Made by a program: the position numbers and the translations under genes. The notes below the pieces were generated by a model. It saw only the letters and a program-made list of their open reading frames with translations. It was not told the DNA's origin and ran no database searches. Below, piece after piece: positions 1 to 8,499 of a DNA stretch of 18,772 bases (within the stretch, counting starts at the first letter, position 1; the number at the start of each line of letters is the position of its first letter). The stretch covers positions 1-18,772 of the forward strand of contig CAKUXU010000008.1 in NCBI GenBank assembly GCA_934700635.1. Reading direction: 5' to 3'. Source of the DNA: an uncultured Eubacteriales bacterium. Lineage in GTDB: Bacteria > Bacillota > Clostridia > Oscillospirales > Acutalibacteraceae.

Positions 1-732
<732 letters not shown>

Positions 733-751
733 TTATTGTTTTTGATATTTG

Positions 752-796
752 AATGTGTAACGTAGATTTATTTGTTTACGTTGCACATTTTTATTT
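752..796 (+). terminator. Rho-independent terminator after rpoZ
   Basis: A 13-base-pair stem (752-764 with 777-789, one T-G wobble) encloses a 12-base loop and runs into a T-rich stretch (TTTATTT). It ends the gmk-rpoZ transcript. The next promoter starts almost inside its tail. Confidence 0.9.
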
Positions 797-823
797 GACA
801 TATTTTTTGAAAAGTAGTATTAT
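795..823 (+). promoter_or_regulatory. Sigma-A-type promoter for the 862 gene and priA
   Basis: TTGACA at 795-800 and TATTAT at 818-823 are separated by 17 bases, close to the ideal vegetative promoter. It begins at the end of the rpoZ terminator. The downstream protein gene and priA are therefore transcribed independently of gmk-rpoZ. Confidence 0.85.
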
Positions 824-861
824 TTATACGAAATAATTTTATTTGAAAGGTATGTGATTTT

Positions 862-2088
862 ATGGAAAACAATATTCTTAAATTCAGTTATAACGAAAAA
901 GATAGCAATTTTGAAGATACTGTTTCTTCTTTAAAAAAATATACTGAAGAATTTAGTGATGCATATAAGGTTAAAATTATCACTTCTTTTGATAAAAAAT
1001 CTGCCAAGTTGTTTGATAACTTTTGTGGAAATTTAATATATAGAGAGCTTGAAATTGAAAAGTTAGATAAAACTTTAGATGAATGTAGAAAAATGCTTAA
1101 AAATGGAGAAGAAAAAGAAGCCGCAAAAAAATTTTTAAGTAAAAAGAGCGGGATTCTTATGCTTGTTGAAAATTTAAAAAAACTTAAAAATAATACTAAA
1201 ATTATTGAAGAGTTTGCCAAGAAAAAAACAACGCAGCAAGGAAAAGATGGAAATAAGATTTTTGAGAATTTTAGCAAAAAAATTAAATCTATTTTCGGTA
1301 GTAAGTTAATCGAAAATAGTTCTGTAGCAAAATATTTTTATGATAATTGCTTACAAATATTTGTTGAAATGTGTGAAAAAGACAAAATAAAAACTACTTT
1401 AAACTCCCTTCAAATATGCGAAGCAAACATAAAAAAACATATTGAAAATAAATCCAATAAAAATTCCAAAGTTGATAAAAGCAATAAAAATGTTTCTTTT
1501 AATTTTCCTAAATTTATGTATAAAAAACAACGACTCAACATTAAACTTACACCGATTATTAATGCGTGCGAAAAATATATAGATGATTGGAAGAGTAAAT
1601 ATGGTAAACCTAGCAGCGATTTTAACATGCATTTGATTTATGATTATTTAGATTTTGAAGGTTTTGAAAAATCTATTGAAGAATGTAAGGAAATGATTAC
1701 TAATTTTAAAAATAAAAAATCTAAATCTGAAAAAGAACGAACAGCATTTCTTAAAACTATTCGTGATAAGTTGTCTTCAAATGGTGTCTTTACTGAAAAA
1801 ATGAGTTTAACAATAATTTTCCAAAAATCAGCTTATTTAAATAATAATGCTATAGGAAGTTTTACTAATTATTATAAAAATAAAAATAGTAAAACAGAAA
1901 GTCAATTTAATGGAGATTATAAAAACATGATAAAATCTGCACACCGTAAATTTAGCGATAAAGAAAGAGATGAATTTGTAGAGAAACATTTGGGTAGCTT
2001 TATAAGTATTGTTTCAAAATTGCCCGGTGCTTTGAATAAAGATTCAAATTTTTTAGATTGTGCTGAAGATATTAATAAAATAAAATAG
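862..2088 (+). CDS. Unrecognised lysine-rich helical protein, possible internal repeats
   Basis: I do not recognise this 408-residue protein. It is very rich in Lys, Asn, Glu and Ser, and has no signal peptide or membrane segment, so it should be cytoplasmic. Predicted character is mostly alpha-helical, with a low-complexity Lys/Asn/Ser linker around residues 192-212. Residues 57-79 (NLIYRELEIEK, then LDECRKML) resemble residues 257-279 (HLIYDYLDFEG, then IEECKEMI). A weaker third match lies near 157-185, suggesting units of about 100 residues. I see no catalytic signature, cysteine cluster or nucleotide-binding loop. The start is ATG at 862 behind GAAAGG at 845-850, a rather long spacing. 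A consensus promoter precedes it, and priA follows after 13 bases, so the two are probably co-transcribed. In many Firmicutes coaBC occupies the place between rpoZ and priA; this protein has no resemblance to it. Confidence 0.8.
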   Translation: MENNILKFSYNEKDSNFEDTVSSLKKYTEEFSDAYKVKIITSFDKKSAKLFDNFCGNLIYRELEIEKLDKTLDECRKMLKNGEEKEAAKKFLSKKSGILMLVENLKKLKNNTKIIEEFAKKKTTQQGKDGNKIFENFSKKIKSIFGSKLIENSSVAKYFYDNCLQIFVEMCEKDKIKTTLNSLQICEANIKKHIENKSNKNSKVDKSNKNVSFNFPKFMYKKQRLNIKLTPIINACEKYIDDWKSKYGKPSSDFNMHLIYDYLDFEGFEKSIEECKEMITNFKNKKSKSEKERTAFLKTIRDKLSSNGVFTEKMSLTIIFQKSAYLNNNAIGSFTNYYKNKNSKTESQFNGDYKNMIKSAHRKFSDKERDEFVEKHLGSFISIVSKLPGALNKDSNFLDCAEDINKIK

Positions 2089-2101
2089 AGTGTGAATTAG
2101 T

Positions 2102-4522
2102 TTGGAAATTAATATGATTGCTAAAATAGCAATAAGTAAAATAAATTATGAAAATGATTTGCTTTACAGTTATAAAATACCATTAATCCTTCAGGATTTC
2201 GTTGAAGTTGGTAAGAGAGTGATAGTTCCTTTTGGAAGAAGCAATCGAAAATATCAAGGATACATTTTTGAAATTAGTTTTAGTGAAAATACTAAAGATT
2301 TAAAAAGTATTCAAGCGGTGCTGGATGAAGTACCGCTTATTTCTTGTGAAATGATTAAAATTGCAAAAATGATTAAATCTAATTGTTTTTGCTCCTATGG
2401 TGAAGCTATAAATTTAATGATCCCGAAAGAAATGGGGGGTAAAATAAAAAAAATAAAATATTTTTTAAATAATGAAAGTACTACTGAACTTAGTGATCAC
2501 GAAAAGGATTTTATAAATAAAATTAAAAATAAAAAATTTTTTTCGAGTGAAGATTTAAAAAATTTAAAAATTAAAAATGCAAATACTATTTTAAATTCTC
2601 TTTTAGATAAGAAAGTCATTTGTGAAAACATTGATATTTCTAGACAAACAAAAAAGAAATCCCTTAATTTTATAAAGGTAAATCCCGAAATTTTTTCGGA
2701 TCAAATTTTGCTTACTAAAAAACAAGAGAAAATATATGATTTTTTAAAGCAAAATAAAGTTTCAAGTATAAAAGAAATTTGTGAGAAACTTTCTGTGAGT
2801 AGTTACTGTGTTAATACTCTTATTAAGAAAAATATTTTAATTAGAACTGAAATTAATACAAATGAGGAAAATATAAAAAACACTGCAGACTTTACTCTTT
2901 CTTCTGCTCAAAATGAAGTATTCGAGGGTATGATTAAAATTTTTAAGGAAGAATGTTATAAAGTTTCTTTAATCAGAGGTATTACAGGTAGCGGAAAAAC
3001 TCAAATAATTCTAAAAGTAATTGATGAAGTTTTAAAAAGAGGTAAAAGTGTTATTTTTCTTGTGCCTGAAATTGCACTAACAATTCAATTTACTAAAATT
3101 TTAACATCAAGATATTTTGAAAAAGTAGCGGTTATGCATAGCAAAATTACAGGATATGAAAAAGCCAAAGCTTGGAAAGAAATATCAGAAGGTAAAATAA
3201 AAGTTGTGGTAGGAGCAAGAAGTGCTATATTTGCTCCTGTTAAAAATTTAGGACTTGTAGTAATTGATGAAGAACATGAATTTACTTACAAATCCGAACA
3301 AAACCCTCGATTTGATGCCAAAGATGTTGCAAAACTCAGATGCAAAATAAACAACTGCATGATGATTCTTTCTTCTGCTACTCCTTCGCTTGAAAGTTAT
3401 TATATGGCGAAAAAAGGGAAATACAGTTTATTTCGGTTAGATCAAAGATACGGGGAATACTCACTCCCAAATGTTAAAATAGTTGATATGAACGGAAAGT
3501 TTAACAGTGAGGGACAAGTTCTTTTTAGTAATTTTCTTATTTCTGAAATTGAAAAAACTTTCAAAAACGGGAAACAATCTATAATTTTTCTTAACAGGAG
3601 AGGGTATAATACTTTTGTTAAATGCTTAGAATGCGGAAAAGTTCAAATGTGCCCTAATTGTAGTGTTTCTCTTAGTTACCATAAATTTGGTCATAAACTT
3701 CTATGCCATTACTGTGGGTATCAAAGAGATTTACTTGAAACTTGCATGGACTGCGGATCTGAAAAAATTGTTTACCTTGGATTTGGAACGCAAAGAGCTC
3801 AAATGCAACTTGAAGAGCTAATACCTGAAGCTAAAATACTAAGAGCAGATTCAGATACTAAAGATTTTTTAAACCATAGTGTTATAGAAGATTTTGAGGA
3901 AGGTAAATACGATATTTTACTGGGAACACAAATGATATCTAAAGGATTTAATTTTCCTGGTGTTACTCTTGTAGGTGTTCTTATGGCGGATCAATATCTT
4001 TATAGTGGTGATTTTAGAGCTTCTGAAAAAACTTTTTCTTTAATTACTCAAACTATTGGAAGGGCAGGAAGATTTAAATATCCAGGAAAAGCAATAATAC
4101 AAACTTTTACTCCTGAAAGTAATGTTTTAAAACTTGCTGCTAAACAAGATTATGAAGGTTTTTTCAATTATGAAATTGCTTTAAGAAAGCTTATGCTTAA
4201 TCCTCCTTTCGCAGACATTTGTTTAATAATTTTCAGAGGTAAAAAGCAAGAAAATATCCGTAACATGAGTTACGAATTTTTTAGTGAAATAATAAACTTT
4301 TCGAAAGGTATTTATAGTGGAATTCCTTTAAGAGTTTTTCCGCCTGTATCTGCGAATATAGAGAAAATAGCTGGATTTTACAGGTATAAAATTGTGATTA
4401 AATGCAGAAATTCAGAAAAGTTTAGAAATATGATAAGTGAAATAATTATAAAATTAAAAAAAGTCAGTAAATATAAAAACACCTCAATCATAGTGGATAT
4501 TAATCCTATTTCGATTTTATAA
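2102..4522 (+). CDS. priA: Primosomal replication-restart helicase PriA
   Basis: PriA recognises stalled or recombined replication forks, unwinds DNA 3' to 5' and reloads the replicative helicase. The 806-residue protein has the N-terminal 3'-DNA-binding domain (IAKIAISKINY, then YSYKIP), a winged-helix region around residues 205-250, and Walker A GITGSGKT at 293-300. It also has the DEEH box at 389-392 and eight zinc-binding cysteines (C508, C511, C517, C520, C535, C538, C548, C551) within the helicase core. C-terminal helicase motifs follow, including GTQMISKGFNFPGVTLVG and QTIGRAGR. Length is normal. The start is uncertain. TTG at 2102 gives four extra residues, whereas ATG at 2114 gives MIAKIAISK, which fits the usual family N-terminus; both ribosome binding sites are weak. 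The last 17 bases overlap the convergent mtnN gene. Confidence 0.96.
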   Translation: MEINMIAKIAISKINYENDLLYSYKIPLILQDFVEVGKRVIVPFGRSNRKYQGYIFEISFSENTKDLKSIQAVLDEVPLISCEMIKIAKMIKSNCFCSYGEAINLMIPKEMGGKIKKIKYFLNNESTTELSDHEKDFINKIKNKKFFSSEDLKNLKIKNANTILNSLLDKKVICENIDISRQTKKKSLNFIKVNPEIFSDQILLTKKQEKIYDFLKQNKVSSIKEICEKLSVSSYCVNTLIKKNILIRTEINTNEENIKNTADFTLSSAQNEVFEGMIKIFKEECYKVSLIRGITGSGKTQIILKVIDEVLKRGKSVIFLVPEIALTIQFTKILTSRYFEKVAVMHSKITGYEKAKAWKEISEGKIKVVVGARSAIFAPVKNLGLVVIDEEHEFTYKSEQNPRFDAKDVAKLRCKINNCMMILSSATPSLESYYMAKKGKYSLFRLDQRYGEYSLPNVKIVDMNGKFNSEGQVLFSNFLISEIEKTFKNGKQSIIFLNRRGYNTFVKCLECGKVQMCPNCSVSLSYHKFGHKLLCHYCGYQRDLLETCMDCGSEKIVYLGFGTQRAQMQLEELIPEAKILRADSDTKDFLNHSVIEDFEEGKYDILLGTQMISKGFNFPGVTLVGVLMADQYLYSGDFRASEKTFSLITQTIGRAGRFKYPGKAIIQTFTPESNVLKLAAKQDYEGFFNYEIALRKLMLNPPFADICLIIFRGKKQENIRNMSYEFFSEIINFSKGIYSGIPLRVFPPVSANIEKIAGFYRYKIVIKCRNSEKFRNMISEIIIKLKKVSKYKNTSIIVDINPISIL

Positions 4523-5201
4523 ACTCCTTTATAACTATAGCAGCATTTTTTGAAGATGTTTCTAAAAATGAATAAAAATCTATATGAGAGTTATTGTCTG
4601 CACTGTCTGAAATACTTCTAACAGAAACAAACTTAACTCTATTTAAAAAACAAACCTGAGCTATACTTCCTGTTTCCATGTCGCATGCAAGACCACCGAA
4701 TTCGTCTTTTAATTCTTTCAATTTTTCTTTTGAATTTATAAATTGATCACCCGTTAAAATAGTTCCAATATGTACAGCGGTGTTTTTCAGATGTTTTTTT
4801 GCACTTCTTAAAATTTTATCTGAAATTTCTTTGCAACAAGGAATACTTACTGTATTTATCCCGCTTATTTCTCCTTTTTTTCTGTTTGGAAATGCCGAAA
4901 TATCAAAATCATATTCTATAGCATAGTCCGAGATTACTATATCTCCGACTTTTATTTTTTTATCTATTGCTCCGGCAACACCAACATTTAGAATTATTTC
5001 CGGTCTATACTTATTAATTAAACTTTGAGCACACATAGCCGCATTTACTTTTCCGACACCGCAAAGTGTAGCAGCACATTCAATATTATTTATTTTTCCA
5101 AAGATAAATTTAAAAATGCCAAAAGTTTCATATTTTATGTTTTCCATAAGGTTTATTATCTCTTTCAGTTCTTGTTCCATGGCGCATATAATTGTGATCA
5201 T
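4506..5201 (-). CDS. mtnN: 5'-methylthioadenosine/S-adenosylhomocysteine nucleosidase
   Basis: The enzyme hydrolyses the glycosidic bond of methylthioadenosine and S-adenosylhomocysteine, releasing adenine in the methyl-cycle and polyamine salvage pathways. The 231-residue protein shows the family start IICAMEQEL, in which E11 aligns with the catalytic Glu12 of the Escherichia coli enzyme. It also has LNVGVAGA near 71-78, the ribose-binding CDMETGSIA with E176, and SISDSAD with D199 matching the catalytic Asp197. Length is typical. The ATG at 5199-5201 follows CGGAG a few bases upstream on the minus strand. It converges on priA with a 17-base overlap and is divergent from spoVAE. No convincing vegetative promoter was identified for it; a TATAAT on the minus strand at 5258-5263 lacks a good -35. 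Confidence 0.95.
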   Translation of the reverse strand: MITIICAMEQELKEIINLMENIKYETFGIFKFIFGKINNIECAATLCGVGKVNAAMCAQSLINKYRPEIILNVGVAGAIDKKIKVGDIVISDYAIEYDFDISAFPNRKKGEISGINTVSIPCCKEISDKILRSAKKHLKNTAVHIGTILTGDQFINSKEKLKELKDEFGGLACDMETGSIAQVCFLNRVKFVSVRSISDSADNNSHIDFYSFLETSSKNAAIVIKEFIKSK

Positions 5202-5222
5202 TTTACTTACTCCGTATTTTTA

Positions 5223-5252
5223 GAATATTTATAGCATTATTTTCGCATACTA
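5223..5252 (+). promoter_or_regulatory. Candidate sigma-G forespore promoter for spoVAE
   Basis: GAATA at 5223-5227 and CATACTA at 5246-5252 are separated by 18 bases. This matches the Bacillus subtilis sigma-G pattern (GHATR, 18 bases, CATNHTA) at every defined position. It sits 56 bases before the TTG start of spoVAE, a gene expressed in the forespore in known species. The assignment is by consensus only. Confidence 0.7.
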
Positions 5253-5307
5253 ACTATATTATAAATATTTTTATAAATAATAAAAGCATAAATGAGGAGG
5301 ATTTATT

Positions 5308-5664
5308 TTGGATTACTTAAAAGCTTTTGTAGTAGGTGGATTTATTTGCGTTTTAGCACAAATACTTATTGATAAAACTAAAATGACTCCCGCAAGAATA
5401 TTGGTTTTACTTGTTGTTACGGGTGTTTTTCTAACAGCAATCGGGGTTTATGAGCCTATAGTTAAATTTGCAGGCGCAGGAGCAACTGTTCCGCTTTGTG
5501 GATTTGGATATTTAATGGCTACAGGAGTTGTGGAAGCAATTAAAGAGCAGGGAATACTAGGAATTATATCAGGAGGATTAACTGCAGGTGCTGCTGGAAT
5601 TTCTGCAGCTGTATTTTGTGGATATTTAGCAGCGCTTTGTTCGAGGTCTCAAGATAAGTCATGA
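5308..5664 (+). CDS. spoVAE: Stage V sporulation protein AE (SpoVA channel component)
   Basis: SpoVA proteins form the inner-membrane channel that moves dipicolinic acid into the forespore and out again on germination. This 118-residue protein is almost entirely hydrophobic. It has likely membrane segments near residues 4-22, 30-49, 57-75 and 83-110, and the family-typical stretches LKAFVVGGFICVLAQILID, KTKMTPARILV and FAGAGATVPLCGFGY. Length is normal for SpoVAE. Translation starts at TTG 5308 behind GAGGAGG at 5294-5300. Known species usually carry spoVAC and spoVAD immediately upstream. Here the gene stands alone, divergent from mtnN and followed by a hairpin. A sequence matching the sigma-G consensus precedes it, supporting late forespore expression. 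Confidence 0.93.
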   Translation: MDYLKAFVVGGFICVLAQILIDKTKMTPARILVLLVVTGVFLTAIGVYEPIVKFAGAGATVPLCGFGYLMATGVVEAIKEQGILGIISGGLTAGAAGISAAVFCGYLAALCSRSQDKS

Positions 5665-5680
5665 ATAAAATTTACTCGTT

Positions 5681-5706
5681 CCCATGAGCTACTAAAAGCT
5701 TATGGG
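5681..5706 (+). terminator. Hairpin after spoVAE, probable terminator
   Basis: CCCATGAGCT at 5681-5690 pairs with AGCTTATGGG at 5697-5706 (10 base pairs, one G-T wobble, six-base loop), 16 bases after the spoVAE stop. The following ATTTATATATTT is only moderately T-rich, so termination may be incomplete. Confidence 0.6.
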
Positions 5707-5723
5707 ATTTATATATTTAGCTA

Positions 5724-5751
5724 TTGTGAAAAAATAATATATTGATATAAT
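5724..5751 (+). promoter_or_regulatory. Sigma-A-type promoter for rsmA
   Basis: TTGTGA at 5724-5729 and a perfect TATAAT at 5746-5751 are 16 bases apart. The implied transcript start, near 5758, leaves a leader of about 25 bases containing the ribosome binding site. Confidence 0.75.
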
Positions 5752-5782
5752 AAAATTAAAAAAGTTATTTAGGAGAATTAAA

Positions 5783-6655
5783 TTGAAGGATTTATCAAAT
5801 ATAAAAACAGTAAAAGAAATTATTTCAAAAAATGGTTTTAAATTTTCGAAGAGTTTAGGACAAAATTTTATAATTGATCCCGAAGTTTGTCCAAAAATGG
5901 CACAATCTTGCGCTGAGAGCGAAGGAATTATAGAAATTGGACCAGGGATAGGAACTTTAACGCTTGAACTTGCAAAAAGATTTAAAAAAGTCGTTGCTAT
6001 TGAAATAGATAAAAGACTGATTCCTATTATTAAAAGCAATTTTGAAGAGTTTACAAATGTTTCAATTTTGAATCAAGACATTTTAAAAACGGATATTGAT
6101 GAAATTATAAATAAAGAATTTAAAGGCTTTGAAAGTGTGGGTATTTGTGCAAATCTTCCTTACTACATAACATCTGAAGTAATAATGCATTTGCTTGAAA
6201 GTAGATTTAAAATAAATTCTATTACGGTAATGGTACAAAAAGAAGCTGCCGAGCGAATATGCGCTTCTCCAGGGACGAGAAAATCGGGTGCTATTAGTGT
6301 TGCAGTTAGGTATTTTGGAGATCCTAAAATTCTTTTTAATGTCAATAAAACTTGTTTTATTCCTGCACCTAATGTAGATTCAAGTGTTATAAAAATAGAT
6401 ATAAAAAATAGCAATTCTGCTCGAATTAAAGATAAAGATACATTTTTTAAAGTTGTTAAAGCGGCTTATTTTCAAAGAAGAAAAAATTTACTTAATTCTT
6501 TAAGCGCTGGTCTTGGTATTTCTAAAAACGAAATTTCTTTGATTTTGGAAAAATCATTTGTAAATCCAAGCTTGAGAGCAGAGAATTTAAAGTTTGAAGA
6601 TTTTATTAATATATCAAATGTGATCTGCGAAAATTATATTCGGGAAAATAAATAA
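5783..6655 (+). CDS. rsmA: 16S rRNA dimethyladenosine transferase RsmA (KsgA)
   Basis: RsmA dimethylates the two adjacent adenosines in the 3'-terminal helix 45 of 16S rRNA, using S-adenosylmethionine, late in 30S assembly. The 290-residue protein has the entry motif KSLGQNFIID at 23-32 and the SAM-binding loop EIGPGIGTLTLEL starting at residue 51. It also has the acidic residues of AIEID at 72-76, D99 after motif III, and the catalytic NLPY at 124-127. The C-terminal substrate domain ends with the typical PSLRAENL. Length is normal. It starts at TTG 5783 behind AGGAGA at 5771-5776, with its own promoter. It converges on the lipase gene across a shared hairpin. Confidence 0.97.
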   Translation: MKDLSNIKTVKEIISKNGFKFSKSLGQNFIIDPEVCPKMAQSCAESEGIIEIGPGIGTLTLELAKRFKKVVAIEIDKRLIPIIKSNFEEFTNVSILNQDILKTDIDEIINKEFKGFESVGICANLPYYITSEVIMHLLESRFKINSITVMVQKEAAERICASPGTRKSGAISVAVRYFGDPKILFNVNKTCFIPAPNVDSSVIKIDIKNSNSARIKDKDTFFKVVKAAYFQRRKNLLNSLSAGLGISKNEISLILEKSFVNPSLRAENLKFEDFINISNVICENYIRENK

Positions 6656-6667
6656 ATTATTTTAAAT

Positions 6668-6702
6668 AAAAAAGCCTTGACTTTTAAGCCAAGACTTTTT
6701 TT
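6668..6702. terminator. Bidirectional terminator between rsmA and the lipase gene
   Basis: A-rich arm 6668-6679 pairs with T-rich arm 6690-6701 (12 pairs, one internal C-A mismatch) around a 10-base loop. It gives a T-run of seven on the plus strand and six T on the minus strand. It can serve both converging genes. Confidence 0.8.
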
Positions 6703-6723
6703 AATTCAAATTTTTTTAAGTTA

Positions 6724-7833
6724 TTATCTTCTCCAAAAGAACAATGCAGAAGCAACAGATTTTACAGCAACGGTTGCAGCAGTTTTTGTGGTACTGCCTA
6801 ATGCACTTAATAAACGAATAGGAGCCCCAAATAATACAGCATGTCTAGAATTTACTTTTACGTTGTCACCAAAATAATTTTCTTCTTTGCTATCCTTTAA
6901 TTTAAGTGTTTCCTCTACCATTGTAGAAATACTGTGCCATGAAAGTATATTTAGGTAGTTAAGAAGACCTTCACTGGGTGCTCTATTAATACCCCAAGAT
7001 TCTCCAAAATGTTCATAACCTAATAATCCCATTCCAACTTTTGCAACAGTATCTCCAACACGCCAAATACGAAGTGCATGGCTTTTGATTTCTGGAAGAA
7101 CCAGACGTGCAGCATTGTGTGCAGCTCTAGACAAAACGCGAGGTGAGCAGAAAGTTATCATTTGAATGCGGCCTCTAAAAGCTTTAGGTTGTTGTTGTAA
7201 ATCTAAAGCTGCTAATGTTGCAAGTGCACCGCCTAAACTATGTCCTGTTACTAAAACTTTAGGTTTCATATTAGTTTTTTTATAGCATTCTTCTACTTTT
7301 TCTATCATTTCTTTACGAAATTCTTCATATCTATTATAAAATCCCGCATGCACACGTGCATTCCCTAAAAATTCACAATCTCTACCAACAAGTGCATTTA
7401 AATCAGTTGCAGCATCTCTCAAGTTAGCTGTTCCATGGAAAGTAACTACGACATATGGTTCGCCGTCTATTTCTTCATACTTTACAAACCCAGCAGCTAC
7501 TCCTCCTATATTTCCAAAAGTGTTTTCTTCTTTACTATTTGGATCTAAACATTCATTTTCATAAGCTTTTTCACTTAACTTAGCAGCATGATATATTACA
7601 TTGTATAAATGTTGCCCTACACATTTCATTCTACTTTTGATAATTTTCGGGTCTGTAATTTCAGGAGTTGGACAATAGTCCTCTTGAATAATCTCAGGTA
7701 GTATACCTGCAGATTCCTTACAACAATTTTCTTGAATTGTTGTATTAGGTATATATTGAGCTGCTCCACAGCTTGAACTGAAAGCTACTAATAAACCACT
7801 TAAAACAGCACTTAATTTAACTTTTGTATTCAT
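6724..7833 (-). CDS. Secreted class 3 lipase (alpha/beta hydrolase)
   Basis: This is a predicted esterase or triacylglycerol lipase of the fungal-type class 3 fold. Numbering here is from the TTG at 7839. The nucleophile elbow GHSLGG carries Ser201, with likely partners Asp263 (RVGDTVA) and His302 (SWHSIS). TFHGT at 133-137 supplies the oxyanion hole. FCSPRV at 230-235 is typical of the fold. The N-terminus is a signal peptide (KVKLSAVLSGLLVAFSSSC). A cysteine after SSS resembles a lipobox, but -3 is Ser rather than Leu, so lipoprotein attachment is uncertain. ATG at 7831-7833 (369 residues) is the better start, six bases after AAGGAAG; the TTG two codons earlier abuts that site. The C-terminus has a hydrophobic stretch ending FFWRR. 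Its substrate is unknown. Confidence 0.9.
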   Translation of the reverse strand: MNTKVKLSAVLSGLLVAFSSSCGAAQYIPNTTIQENCCKESAGILPEIIQEDYCPTPEITDPKIIKSRMKCVGQHLYNVIYHAAKLSEKAYENECLDPNSKEENTFGNIGGVAAGFVKYEEIDGEPYVVVTFHGTANLRDAATDLNALVGRDCEFLGNARVHAGFYNRYEEFRKEMIEKVEECYKKTNMKPKVLVTGHSLGGALATLAALDLQQQPKAFRGRIQMITFCSPRVLSRAAHNAARLVLPEIKSHALRIWRVGDTVAKVGMGLLGYEHFGESWGINRAPSEGLLNYLNILSWHSISTMVEETLKLKDSKEENYFGDNVKVNSRHAVLFGAPIRLLSALGSTTKTAATVAVKSVASALFFWRR

Positions 7834-7880
7834 ATACAACTTCCTTTACTTTAAATTATTTTTTCTTTCGATGTAATCAT

Positions 7881-7909
7881 ATTCTAACATATAAAATATA
7901 TTTTGTCAA
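7881..7909 (-). promoter_or_regulatory. Sigma-A-type promoter for the lipase gene
   Basis: On the minus strand, TTGACA (7909-7904) and TAGAAT (7886-7881) are separated by 17 bases. The inferred start, near 7874, leaves about 40 bases of leader. Confidence 0.82.
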
Positions 7910-8465
7910 CACTTTTTTTAAAAAATTATTATATTAATAATATATAATTTCAATAGCTAAAAAAGATTTATTTAATTAATTTAGTATATTTTTTAATAAT
8001 AACTATTAAATCTGTATTTTTTATTCCTCTGAAAGATAATTAGATTGCAAATCTAACAAGTCATACAAGTATTTCTAGCAGACTCGGAAGTATTAATTTT
8101 TAAATTAAATGTAGGCAAATCTAACAATATAAATAATAATTATGAAGTGGATTTTATATTTTACCAATTTATAATTTAGTTATATTTTAAAGTTTCTATG
8201 AAAAATGATATTTATTGAGTATTTGTATATGTTTTACCTTTACAAAATAAAAATTAGATTATCAAAAATGATAATCTAAAATTTGTATAGAAAAATTCAA
8301 ATTACAACTTTACAAAAAAATTATTAATTCAACTTTGACTCAATTAATTAGGCTACCACCATGAAATGGAGGCTTATAATAAAACACAGTTAACCACTTG
8401 CTTTTTGTTGTTTGTTCACTGTGCAGTCGAGATTATTAATACACATATATGATGACATAAAATTT
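7910..8465. other. AT-rich intergenic stretch without a recognisable protein gene
   Basis: No reading frame here has both a plausible start and length. Visible structure comprises four items. A 13-base direct repeat (GCAAATCTAACAA) lies at 8047-8059 and 8115-8127. A perfect 11-base-pair hairpin lies at 8254-8279. A short imperfect palindrome (CCACCAT, GAA, ATGGAGG) lies at 8356-8372. A six-base inverted repeat (CACAGT and ACTGTG) lies at 8385-8390 and 8418-8423. These could be a decayed gene, a small RNA or non-functional sequence. Confidence 0.7.
8254..8279 (-). terminator. Perfect hairpin, terminator-like on the minus strand
   Basis: TTAGATTATCA (8254-8264) pairs perfectly with TGATAATCTAA (8269-8279) around an AAAA loop. 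On the minus strand it runs into TTTTTATTTTG, as in an intrinsic terminator. No protein gene ends nearby. It may end read-through from the tRNA genes or an unannotated small RNA. Confidence 0.55.
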
Positions 8466-8494
8466 CCACTGCAATTATCTTCAAACTGCAGTGG
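8466..8494 (-). terminator. Hairpin just after the tRNA-Ser pair
   Basis: CCACTGCA (8466-8473) and TGCAGTGG (8487-8494) form a perfect eight-pair stem around a 13-base loop, five bases beyond the CCA end of tRNA-Ser(GCU). On the minus strand it is followed by AAATTTTATG, a weak T tract. It probably ends or bounds the tRNA transcript. Confidence 0.55.
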
Positions 8495-8499
8495 ATACT

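Noticed and set aside
8043..8125. Minus-strand open stretch ending TSESARNTCMTC, resembling a small lanthipeptide core
   Set aside because: It has no start codon with a ribosome binding site and no leader, and no modifying enzyme is nearby. About 28 codons in AT-rich DNA are expected by chance.
8350..8425. Possible insertion-sequence end because of the short palindromes
   Set aside because: No transposase remnant, no matching second end and no target-site duplication could be found.
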